DNA from: Microvirga sesbaniae
Lineage (GTDB): Bacteria > Pseudomonadota > Alphaproteobacteria > Rhizobiales > Beijerinckiaceae
Reading direction: 5' to 3'
Assembly: GCF_025460805.1 (NCBI RefSeq)
Contig: NZ_JAMXFJ010000031.1
Location: 1-44,070, forward strand
DNA: 44,070 nucleotides
Shown: in pieces, positions 8,010 through 14,582 of the stretch
Layout: each line of letters starts with the position of its first letter
How positions within the stretch are numbered: the stretch's first letter is position 1
Program-made: the position numbers and the translations under genes
The notes under the pieces: model-generated
The model's database searches: none
Told to the model about the DNA's origin: nothing
Seen by the model: the letters and a program-made list of their open reading frames with translations, nothing else

Positions 8010-8954
8010 TCACCCCTTGGCCCGGATCATGCGCAGGTAGACGGCCGTCACGCCCATGGAGAGCGCGAACATGACCACCGCGAGCGCGGAGCCGTAGCCG
8101 AGATCGAGGAAGTCGACCGTGTTCTGGTGGATGTACATGGCAAGGGTCGCCGTGGAGGTTCCGGGACCGCCCCGCGTCATGGTGAAGGGGATGTCGAACG
8201 TCTGCAGCGCCGTGATGGTGCGGAAGATCAGCGCCACCACGATGGAGGCCTTGAGCAGCGGCAGGGTGATCTCGAAGAACTGCCTCAGGCGCCCTGCCCC
8301 GTCCACCTCCGCCGCCTCGTAGAGGGAGCGCGGAATGGTCTGGAGGCCCGCCAGGATGATGAGCGCCATGAAGGACGACGTCTTCCAGATGATCGTCAGG
8401 CAGATCGCCGCGAAGGCCCAACGGGCGGAGTTGAACCAGATCACGCCCTCGAATCCGAGGCGGCCGAGCACGTCGTTCACGACGCCGTATTCCGAATGGA
8501 AGAACCACGCGAAGATGAGGCCGGCGAACGAGAGCGGCAGCGCCCATGGGATCAGGAGCGAGAGCCGGACTGGCCATTTCCGCTTGAACGGCAGGTTCGC
8601 CATCAGGGCGAGAGCGAGGCCGACGAGCAAGGCGCCCGGGACCGTGATCAGGGTGATGAGCACCGTGTTCCAGGTCGTCTCCCAAAACACGGGATCGTCC
8701 AGCATGAGCGCGTAGTTCTCGAGCCCGGCGAAGGCCGCCGGCGCGCCCGATGTCAGCGACAGGTTCTGGAAGCTGGTCCAGACCAGGCGGCAGACCGGGT
8801 AGACGATGATGAGCGCCAGCAGCAGCGCCGCCGGAAGCAGCAGCAGCAGGGCGAGGGTGCGCTCGCTCGGATCGAGGAAGCGCGTCCACCATTTCGTGCC
8901 GCTCTCATTGCGCGGCGTAACCAGGGTCGTTTCGCTCGCCGTTGCCATCGTCAT
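8010..8954 (-). CDS. Sugar ABC transporter permease, MalF type
   Basis: A 314-residue CUT1 permease with a hydrophobic run just after a short cytoplasmic N-terminus (LALLLLLPAALLLALIIVYP) and six predicted membrane segments. The EAA loop EAAEVDGAGRLRQFFE lies near residue 215. An ATG further upstream (9065) would add 37 residues translated from a palindromic repeat and is rejected. The ATG at 8954 (MTMATASE) or the one two codons later (8948), which has AGGA at better spacing, is preferred. It is the first cytoplasmic-membrane component after the binding protein, and a double palindrome separates the two genes. Confidence 0.92.
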   Translation of the reverse strand: MTMATASETTLVTPRNESGTKWWTRFLDPSERTLALLLLLPAALLLALIIVYPVCRLVWTSFQNLSLTSGAPAAFAGLENYALMLDDPVFWETTWNTVLITLITVPGALLVGLALALMANLPFKRKWPVRLSLLIPWALPLSFAGLIFAWFFHSEYGVVNDVLGRLGFEGVIWFNSARWAFAAICLTIIWKTSSFMALIILAGLQTIPRSLYEAAEVDGAGRLRQFFEITLPLLKASIVVALIFRTITALQTFDIPFTMTRGGPGTSTATLAMYIHQNTVDFLDLGYGSALAVVMFALSMGVTAVYLRMIRAKG

Positions 8955-9024
8955 GATCCTGCCCGGGTGCGAGGTTGGGGATGGATGCCCGAGGGCATCC
9001 ATCCGGCGGTGGGGATGCGGGTCA

Positions 9025-9073
9025 GCGCATCGTGCGAAAAAGTGGAGCCGGTTTTTCGGAGTCAACGATGCGC
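9025..9073. repeat. Double-stem palindromic repeat A
   Basis: The outer arms GCGCATCGT (9025-9033) and ACGATGCGC (9065-9073) are perfect complements. An inner stem pairs CGAAAAA (9035-9041) with TTTTTCG (9052-9058). It lies between the binding-protein and permease genes of the SQ operon, just before a second palindrome. A fragment of the same family is found at 13268-13298. Confidence 0.85.
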
Positions 9074-9085
9074 CAGCCTAGAGTG

Positions 9086-9135
9086 GAGCATCGGATTCGA
9101 TCCCAAAAGTGGACCCACTTTTGGGCCCGATGCTC
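9086..9135. repeat. Double-stem palindromic repeat B overlapping the binding-protein stop codon
   Basis: The outer stem pairs GAGCATCGG (9086-9094) with CCGATGCTC (9127-9135). The inner stem is a perfect 11 bp, CCCAAAAGTGG with CCACTTTTGGG, around a 2-base loop (9102-9125). The base at 9135 is also the last base of the binding protein's TAG stop (9135-9137 on the minus strand). In the transcript it would form a stable hairpin right at the 3' end of that gene. Confidence 0.88.
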
Positions 9136-10394
9136 TAGCGCAGAACGCGGCGCAAGCGGCCTTCCATCTGCGTGGCGCCGTCCTCGGGCGTCGACTGTCC
9201 GGCCAGAACGGCGTTGACCGTGGTCCGGATGATGTCGCTCACCTCGTTGTAGCGGGGCGTCACCGGCCGGGCCTTCGCGGTCTCGACCACCGGACGGGCG
9301 TTGGCGAACCACGGAACCGCCTTGGTCACGTCCGCGTCCGTATAGACATCGGGGAATTGCGGAAGCAGGGCGGCGTTGATCGCCATGAACTCGGACGTTT
9401 CGGGGCTCGACAGATACTGGACGAATTTCTGCGCCTCGGTCTTGTTGTTGGAATAGGCGGACACGCCCCATTCCCAGCCGCCCAGGCAGGAGGCCGGCTG
9501 GCCGCCCTGCACGGCGGGAAGCTTCACGACGCCGACCTTGTCCTTCACGGCGGACTCGGCGCCCTGGAACTGTCCCCAGGCATACGACCAGTTGACGGCG
9601 AACAGCACGTTGCCGGCCTGGAACTCCTTGCGGGTATCGTCGGTGGCGACCTCCGCGATGTTCTTCTTGGCGACGCCCTGGTCGACGAAGTCCTTCCACA
9701 GCTTCAGGGACTTCACGGCCGCTTCCTTGTCGAAGGAGAGCTTGCCGTTGGAGACCAGCTGCCTGCCCATGCTCCAGTACGGCAGCAGGAAGGTGCAGAC
9801 CGCGCCCTCGATCGCCTTGCCCTGGAAGGAAAGCCCCTGGAGGTTCGGATCCTTCTCGGACTCGGTCACCTTCTTGGCCGCGACCGCGAGCTCGTCCCAG
9901 GTCTGCGGCGGCTGGATCCCGTGCTTCTCGAGAAGATCCTTGCGGTAGTAGAGGAACATGGCATCGGCGAAGGCCGGCAGCGCCACGACCTTGCCGTCGA
10001 CGGTGTTCGCTTCGGCATAGGCCGGCAAGTAGCGCTTCATGTAAGAATCGGCGTCGGCGCCGAGAACGTCGTTGAACGGCACGGTCCAGCCGGCAGCCGC
10101 GTACTGCGCCGGGCGGATCACGTCGAGGATCATGACGTCGAGGGACGAATCCTTCGCGGTCATGACCGTGTTGAGATACTGCGCCTGCGCCTCGGAGGTG
10201 TTGCCGCCGGTCTCGATGGTCACCTTCACGTTCGGATTCTTGGCCTCGTACATGTCGAAGGCCTTGCGCCAGACATCCGGACGATGCTGGCTGGACACGA
10301 ACACGCGCAGATTGGTCTGGGCCATGGCGGCGGACGCCGTCAGCGTCAGGGCCGCGCCGGCCAGAAGCAGCTTCATGGTCTTCTTCGACATCAT
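9135..10394 (-). CDS. ABC transporter substrate-binding protein (probable sulfoquinovose/SQ-glycoside binding)
   Basis: A 419-residue periplasmic binding protein of the MalE-like family. It has a clear signal peptide: lysines at 4, 5 and 8, a hydrophobic core LLLAGAALTLTASAAMA, and probable cleavage after A25. The rest has the mixed alpha/beta sequence of CUT1 sugar-binding proteins. The start at 10394 has AGGAGG five bases upstream; a second ATG follows directly. It is the second gene of the operon, after the ATPase. It is unlike SmoF only by impression, which I cannot test. The ligand is inferred as sulfoquinovose or sulfoquinovosyl glycerol. Its stop codon is at the edge of a palindromic repeat. 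Confidence 0.92.
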   Translation of the reverse strand: MMSKKTMKLLLAGAALTLTASAAMAQTNLRVFVSSQHRPDVWRKAFDMYEAKNPNVKVTIETGGNTSEAQAQYLNTVMTAKDSSLDVMILDVIRPAQYAAAGWTVPFNDVLGADADSYMKRYLPAYAEANTVDGKVVALPAFADAMFLYYRKDLLEKHGIQPPQTWDELAVAAKKVTESEKDPNLQGLSFQGKAIEGAVCTFLLPYWSMGRQLVSNGKLSFDKEAAVKSLKLWKDFVDQGVAKKNIAEVATDDTRKEFQAGNVLFAVNWSYAWGQFQGAESAVKDKVGVVKLPAVQGGQPASCLGGWEWGVSAYSNNKTEAQKFVQYLSSPETSEFMAINAALLPQFPDVYTDADVTKAVPWFANARPVVETAKARPVTPRYNEVSDIIRTTVNAVLAGQSTPEDGATQMEGRLRRVLR

Positions 10395-10437
10395 CGTTTC
10401 CTCCTTGGGGTTCTTGTCGGAGCCGGTGCCTTGCCGG

Positions 10438-10455
10438 CCCCTTTCGTTGAAGGGG
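10438..10455. other. Small hairpin between ATPase and binding-protein genes
   Basis: CCCCTT (10438-10443) pairs with AAGGGG (10450-10455) across a 6-base loop. It begins only five bases after the ATPase stop codon, within a 65-base gap that also holds the AGGAGG site for the binding protein. There is no T-run, so processing or partial attenuation is more likely than full termination. Weak evidence. Confidence 0.4.
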
Positions 10456-10459
10456 TCCC

Positions 10460-11533
10460 TCAGACGAGGGCCCGTTCCGTCGCCGCATCGAACAGGTGGA
10501 TCCGGGTGGGATCGACACCGATGGAGAGAGTGTCCCCCGGGATCGGCCGCATCTCAGGCGCCACGCGCGCGGTCAGCGTCGACGGACCGAGGGCGAAATG
10601 GATCAAGGTATCGGAGCCCAGGGGCTCCACCACCTGCACCCTGCCCGTCAGGGGCTGGCCCTCGCCGGGCGGCAGGAAATGCTCGGGACGGATGCCCACG
10701 ATGACGTCGCGCCCCTCGAGCGCGCCCGCCGGTCCGGCCGAGCGGCTCTGGAGCGGAATGCTGGAACCGCCATCGAACGCCACGGCCCCACCCTGGATCC
10801 TGCCCTTGGCGAAGTTCATCGCCGGGGATCCGATGAACCCGCCGACGAAGACGCTCGCCGGGGTGTTGTAGACCTCGTCGGGCGTGCCGACCTGCTCGAT
10901 CTCGCCGCCCTTGAGGATCACGATGCGGTCCGCGAGGGTCATCGCCTCGACCTGGTCGTGGGTCACGTAGATGATCGTGGTGCCGATGGCCTGATGCAGG
11001 CGCTTGATCTCGGTGCGCACCTGCCCGCGCAGCTTGGCGTCGAGGTTCGAGAGCGGCTCGTCGAAGAGGAAGACCTGGGGCCGGCGCACGATGGCCCGCC
11101 CCATGGCGACGCGCTGGCGCTGCCCGCCCGAGAGCTGGCTCGGCTTGCGGTCGAGGAGCTGGGAGATGCCCAGCATCTCGGCCGCCTGAGCGATGCGGGG
11201 CTTGATCTCGGCCGCCGGGACGCCGCGGACCTTCAGGCTGAAGGCCATGTTCTCGTAGACGGTCTTGTGCGGGTAGAGCGCGTAGTCCTGGAACACCATG
11301 GCGATGTCGCGCTCGCGGGGCGGCAGCCTGTTCACCACCCTGTCGCCGATGCGGATCTCGCCGTCGCTGATGCTCTCGAGACCGGCGAGCATGCGCAAGG
11401 TGGTCGACTTGCCGCAGCCGGACGGGCCGACCAGCACGACGAATTCACGGTCGGCGATCTCCAGGTCGATGCCCTTCACGATCCGAAGGGCCCCGTAACT
11501 CTTCTCAAGCTTCCGGAAGCTGACGGACGACAT
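10460..11533 (-). CDS. ABC transporter ATP-binding protein, UgpC/MalK type
   Basis: A 357-residue ATPase. Walker A GPSGCGKST (36-44), signature LSGGQ (134-138) and Walker B VFLFDE (154-159) are intact, with the D-loop SNLDAKLR and the switch histidine in TIIYVTHDQVEAMTLADR. After residue 230 follows the OB-like regulatory domain (MOI/TOBE) of the MalK/UgpC group, including VGIRPEHF. It energises the two permeases encoded downstream. It is the first gene of the SQ operon; a strong GGGAGGGAGC ribosome-binding site precedes the ATG at 11533. Such ATPases sometimes serve several importers. Confidence 0.95.
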   Translation of the reverse strand: MSSVSFRKLEKSYGALRIVKGIDLEIADREFVVLVGPSGCGKSTTLRMLAGLESISDGEIRIGDRVVNRLPPRERDIAMVFQDYALYPHKTVYENMAFSLKVRGVPAAEIKPRIAQAAEMLGISQLLDRKPSQLSGGQRQRVAMGRAIVRRPQVFLFDEPLSNLDAKLRGQVRTEIKRLHQAIGTTIIYVTHDQVEAMTLADRIVILKGGEIEQVGTPDEVYNTPASVFVGGFIGSPAMNFAKGRIQGGAVAFDGGSSIPLQSRSAGPAGALEGRDVIVGIRPEHFLPPGEGQPLTGRVQVVEPLGSDTLIHFALGPSTLTARVAPEMRPIPGDTLSIGVDPTRIHLFDAATERALV

Positions 11534-11609
11534 GCTCCCTCCCTGTTGCTTTGCGCCGCGCTCCGAGCCGGCCCGCCTGCGCCCCTGTGATGATCTCAGG
11601 TCGATTTGG

Positions 11610-11639
11610 ATTATGAATGCATCATAGCGCTACGATGAT
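11610..11639 (-). promoter_or_regulatory. Candidate LacI-family operator and -10 element of the SQ operon
   Basis: An imperfect dyad centred on AGCGCT (11626-11631) has arms GCATCAT and ACGATGATC. A possible minus-strand -10 box, CATAAT, lies at 11610-11615, so the dyad would occupy the spacer between -10 and -35. No good -35 box is visible. The core and right arm recur upstream of the lacI-type gene itself. LacI-family sites typically have a central CG flanked by a palindrome, as here. Confidence 0.6.
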
Positions 11640-11749
11640 CGGCATGCAAGAGGCGTCTTGAGGCGCCTTGCGGGATACGAAAGCCCTCGCCGGCACGTCA
11701 TCCTGTCTGAAAATATCCAGAAAAATCAAGCGCAAAGCAGCTTTTCTGT

Positions 11750-11777
11750 TTGCTGTCGCGCCGTTCTGCCCTATATT
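11750..11777 (+). promoter_or_regulatory. Candidate promoter of the LacI-family regulator
   Basis: TTGCTG (11750-11755) and TATATT (11772-11777) are separated by 16 bases. The second candidate operator begins 17 bases after the -10, so repression by the regulator's own product is plausible. The -35 is only a half match. Confidence 0.4.
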
Positions 11778-11794
11778 CGGATGAGCTTCATCCA

Positions 11795-11808
11795 TCGAAG
11801 CGCTACGA
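11795..11808 (+). promoter_or_regulatory. Second candidate LacI-family operator (autoregulatory position)
   Basis: TCGAAGCGCTACGA is a 14-base dyad with a single mismatched pair, centred on AGCGCT (11799-11804). It shares AGCGCTACGA with the site at 11626-11635 and ends 13 bases before the regulator's ATG. Two similar sites flanking a divergent promoter region are the usual arrangement for a local LacI-family repressor. Confidence 0.6.
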
Positions 11809-11821
11809 AAAAGGGAAGAGG

Positions 11822-12880
11822 ATGGACGCCGACAGCAGCCGCCTGCAGACCCGGAGCACCCGGAAACGGCGCAAGATGCAGCGTGTCACGATGATGGACG
11901 TGGCCAAGCTCGCCCAGGTGTCCCCGTCCACGGTCTCGCTCTACCTCCGCAAACCGGCCGCCGTCTCGCCCGCGGCCGGGCAGGAGATCGCCCGCGCCAT
12001 CTCGGCTCTGGGCTACGTTCCCAATCTGGTGGCCGGCGGACTGGCCGCCGCCTCCTCCAAGGTCGTCAGCATCATCGTTCCTTCCATTCGCAACGCCTTC
12101 TTCGCCGAGACCGTCTCGACCCTCCAGTCGGAACTGGCCGCCGAGGGCCTTCAGGTGCTCCTCGGCCACAGCGAATACGGCGAGGATCAGGAGGAGGCCC
12201 TGGTCCGGACGGCGCTCTCCTGGGCGCCGGCCGCCGTGGTCCTGACCGGGCTGGCCCACAGCGCCGGGACCCGCAAGCTCCTGCGGGCGAGCGGCGTTCC
12301 CGTGGTCGAGATGTGGGAGCTCGGCGGGACACCCATCGACATGGCGGTCGGCTTCTCGCACCCGCAGGTGGGCGCATCCGCGGCGCGACATCTCCTGTCG
12401 AAGGGCCGCCGGGCCCTCGCCTTCCTGGGCGCGCGCATGCAGGAGGACCATCGCGCCGAGACGCGCGCGAGCGGCTTTGCCGAGACGGCCCGCCTGGGGG
12501 ACGGGCTCTCGCACGAGATCATCAATCATCCCGGAGCGGCAACGGTCGAGGCCGGCGCCCTTCTTCTGACCCGTGCCCTCGAGCGGATCCCGAACCTGGA
12601 CGGCATCGCCTGCTCGAACGATCTGATCGCCCTCGGGGCCCTGTTCGAATGCCAGCGCCGGGGAATCGCCGTTCCGGACGCCATTGCGGTCGTCGGCTTC
12701 GGCGATCTCGACTTCAGCGCCTCGTGCATCCCCTCCCTCACCACCATCCGCCCCTCGGGCGATCTGATCGGACGGGAGGTCGCCCGGCTGATCCTCGGCA
12801 GCATCCAGGGCGACCGCCCGGAAGGGACCTCGCGGATCATCGATACGGGCCATGTGCTGATCGAGCGGCGGAGCACGTGA
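11822..12880 (+). CDS. LacI-family transcriptional regulator of the SQ operon
   Basis: A 352-residue regulator. The helix-turn-helix is at residues 23-42 (TMMDVAKLAQVSPSTVSLYL), followed by the hinge GYVPNLVAGGLAAASS and a periplasmic-binding-protein-like effector domain. The start at 11822 follows GGGAAGAGG; an ATG at 11750 is rejected because it lies in the putative promoter. The protein has about twenty basic residues ahead of the usual LacI N-terminus, so a start at codon 19 or 24 is possible. It is transcribed away from the SQ operon, and the two AGCGCT dyads between them are its likely sites. Sulfoquinovose or a pathway intermediate is the expected inducer, by inference. Confidence 0.92.
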   Translation: MDADSSRLQTRSTRKRRKMQRVTMMDVAKLAQVSPSTVSLYLRKPAAVSPAAGQEIARAISALGYVPNLVAGGLAAASSKVVSIIVPSIRNAFFAETVSTLQSELAAEGLQVLLGHSEYGEDQEEALVRTALSWAPAAVVLTGLAHSAGTRKLLRASGVPVVEMWELGGTPIDMAVGFSHPQVGASAARHLLSKGRRALAFLGARMQEDHRAETRASGFAETARLGDGLSHEIINHPGAATVEAGALLLTRALERIPNLDGIACSNDLIALGALFECQRRGIAVPDAIAVVGFGDLDFSASCIPSLTTIRPSGDLIGREVARLILGSIQGDRPEGTSRIIDTGHVLIERRST

Positions 12881-12954
12881 CGACGGCCATGACGTTGAGG
12901 GTGTCATCACCCGCTCACACCCCCTCCCCGTCATCACCCGCTCACACCACCCTC

Positions 12955-13049
12955 CACGTCATCACCGGGCTTGTCCCGGTGATCCCGCTTCTGTAAAGCG
13001 CCGCGCCCCACAGTATCGGGATGGCCGGCACAGGGCCGGCCATGACGTG
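12955..13049. repeat. 95-bp mosaic repeat, copy 1
   Basis: It starts CACGTCAT and ends ATGACGTG. A first hairpin, CACCGGGCTTGTCCCGGTG, is joined through a short linker containing CGCCGCGC to a second hairpin, GGCCGGCACAGGGCCGGCC. It lies downstream of the lacI-type gene. The 434-base gap 12881-13314 consists almost wholly of this copy, the next copy and their spacers. Confidence 0.9.
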
Positions 13050-13120
13050 GGTGGGTAGCGGGAAGGGCGGAGGGTGCCGTGACGCGGGAGGGTGTCATCA
13101 CCGGGCTCGTCCCACCCTCT

Positions 13121-13210
13121 CACGTCATCACCGGCCTTGTGCCGGTGATCCCGATGCGAGAGGCGCCGCGCTTCACCGGATCGGGATGGCCGGGACGAGC
13201 CCGGCCATGA
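13121..13210. repeat. 95-bp mosaic repeat, copy 2 (right end degenerate)
   Basis: It starts CACGTCAT, has hairpin 1 in the CCGGCCTTGTGCCGG form and hairpin 2 in the GGCCGGGACGAGCCCGGCC form. The right end reads ATGACCGG instead of ATGACGTG. Confidence 0.85.
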
Positions 13211-13267
13211 CCGGCGGAGGTGACCCGACGGTCGCGGCTGTCGCCCGTTCCCCGCTTGTGGTAGGAC

Positions 13268-13298
13268 CCGGTTTTTCGCCCTCGACGGTGCGCCAGCC
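13268..13298 (+). repeat. Fragment of palindromic repeat A
   Basis: The 31 bases match 9048-9078 at 26 positions, including CCGGTTTTTCG and GTGCGCCAGCC/ATGCGCCAGCC. Only the right half of the palindrome is present. It lies immediately before the ribosome-binding site of the RidA-family gene. Confidence 0.75.
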
Positions 13299-13314
13299 AA
13301 GGGAGAGCAGAACC

Positions 13315-13668
13315 GTGACAGAGATCCGCCGGATCGGCGTTGCCGCACGCTACAGCGACCTCGTGATCCACGAGGGAACGGCCCGTTTTTCGGGCTATGT
13401 GCCCGAGACCACCCTGGGGCTTTCGGTCTCCGAGCAGACGCGGGACGTCCTCGGGCAGATCGAGCAATCGCTCGCGGAGATCGGCAGCGACAAGGCCAGG
13501 CTCCTGCAGGCCACGATCTGGCTGGCCGACATGGCCGACTATGACGCGATGAACGCCGTCTGGGATGCCTGGATCGTCCCCGGTCAGGCTCCGGCCCGCG
13601 CGTGCGTGGAAGCACGGCTGGCCAACCCGGACTACACGCTCGAGATCCAGGTCGTGGCCGCCCTCTGA
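13315..13668 (+). CDS. RidA (YjgF/YER057c/UK114) family protein
   Basis: A 117-residue protein of the RidA superfamily. It has the family pattern FSGYVPE near residue 22, TRDVLGQIEQSLAEIGSDK in the middle helix, and the C-terminal signature VPGQAPARACVEARLANPDY, which holds the conserved arginine (R102) needed for 2-aminoacrylate/imine hydrolysis in RidA proper. The family removes reactive enamines formed by PLP enzymes. The start is the GTG at 13315 with GGGAGAG seven bases upstream; an upstream ATG would read through repeats. This gene stands alone between repeats and a convergent glycosyltransferase gene. It is a paralogue-type RidA (Rid2-7 possible), so hydrolytic activity is not certain. 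Confidence 0.88.
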   Translation: MTEIRRIGVAARYSDLVIHEGTARFSGYVPETTLGLSVSEQTRDVLGQIEQSLAEIGSDKARLLQATIWLADMADYDAMNAVWDAWIVPGQAPARACVEARLANPDYTLEIQVVAAL

Positions 13669-13681
13669 CCCCTGGTCCCGC

Positions 13682-14479
13682 TCAGGCCCGCTCGGCCCGC
13701 GCGCCCGACTTCGCGAGCGCGCCCAGGCGCTTGCGCTCGTAGTGCTTCGCCAGGCGCAGGTGGCGCCACGTGGCGTAGTTCATGGAGATCAGGAACCCGT
13801 AGGTGCCGCGCAGGAAGTGCAGCCGCCCGAAATAGGCCTTCAGGAACGCGGCCGGAAACTCGAAATAGACCCGCCAGGTGGGGATCGACACCCCCCTCAC
13901 CTCGAGATCGACCGCCTGCTGATCGGCGTAGCTGTTGAGCTTGGCGAGCTGGTCCCCCAGGGAGCGCACGGACCGGTGATGCACGAGGCCCTTCAGCTTG
14001 CCGACCCTGGTGCCGGGCTTCAGGTCGACCCGATCATGGACGAGGGAGGTCGAATACCGCCCGGCATCCCGCCGATAGAGCCGGACCGGGGCGATCCGGT
14101 ACGCCAGCGGATGGGGAGCGCTCTCGCCCGGATAGGTCTCGGCGATGCGGATTCCATAGGCTTGGCGGGCCGGCTCCCCCTGGGCGAACAGCGCCCGCAG
14201 CTCGGCGAGCAGCTCCGGCGAGACCTCCTCGTCCGCGTCCAGGTTCAACAGCCACTCGTACCGGCACTGGTCCTCCGCGAAGCGCTTCTGGAGGCCATAG
14301 CCCGGCCAGGGGTTGAAGATCACCCGGGCGCCGAGGTCCTGCGCCACCGCCTGGGTTCCATCCGTCGAGCCGGAATCGACCACGACGATATCGTCCGTCA
14401 GCCCGCGGACCGCACGGATCGTGGCTCCGATCCGGTCGGCCTCGTTCTTGGCAATGATGAAAACGGAAACGGGAAGCAT
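13682..14479 (-). CDS. Glycosyltransferase family 2, WaaE/KdtX-like
   Basis: A 265-residue GT-A fold enzyme. The N-terminus VSVFIIAKNEADRIGATI, the VVVDSGSTDGT motif and the metal-binding LDADEE (75-80) place it with WaaE-type family 2 transferases that add a sugar to the inner core of lipopolysaccharide. The NPWPGYGLQKRFA segment after the nucleotide site is typical of that group. A hydrophobic amphipathic C-terminus suggests membrane contact. It is convergent with the ridA gene (14 bases between stops). Upstream it is separated from the EEP-family gene by a 65-base tandem repeat. The acceptor cannot be told from sequence. Confidence 0.9.
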   Translation of the reverse strand: MLPVSVFIIAKNEADRIGATIRAVRGLTDDIVVVDSGSTDGTQAVAQDLGARVIFNPWPGYGLQKRFAEDQCRYEWLLNLDADEEVSPELLAELRALFAQGEPARQAYGIRIAETYPGESAPHPLAYRIAPVRLYRRDAGRYSTSLVHDRVDLKPGTRVGKLKGLVHHRSVRSLGDQLAKLNSYADQQAVDLEVRGVSIPTWRVYFEFPAAFLKAYFGRLHFLRGTYGFLISMNYATWRHLRLAKHYERKRLGALAKSGARAERA

Positions 14480-14512
14480 GGCACCGGGTGCCTAGCCGCC
14501 CTGAAGTGTCGT

Positions 14513-14577
14513 GGCAAGAGCTTTGGGCAAGAGTTTTGGGCAAGAGCTTTGGCCAAGAGTTTTGGGCGAGAGTCTTG
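14513..14577. repeat. Five tandem copies of a 13-bp unit
   Basis: GGCAAGAGCTTTG, GGCAAGAGTTTTG, GGCAAGAGCTTTG, GCCAAGAGTTTTG and GGCGAGAGTCTTG follow one another without gaps (14513-14577). C and T alternate at position 9. The array lies between the 3' end of the EEP gene and the start of the glycosyltransferase gene, that is, in the leader of the latter. Confidence 0.92.
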
Positions 14578-14582
14578 AACCG

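Noticed and set aside
8127..10871. A 914-codon plus-strand frame opposite the ABC transporter genes
   Set aside because: It is antisense to a binding protein and permease with intact motifs, and has no recognisable domain.
12955..13210. CRISPR array or tRNA cluster in the repeat-rich gaps
   Set aside because: The 95-bp units are self-complementary, scattered and irregularly spaced, with no unique spacers of constant length, and no cas genes or tRNA folds are present.
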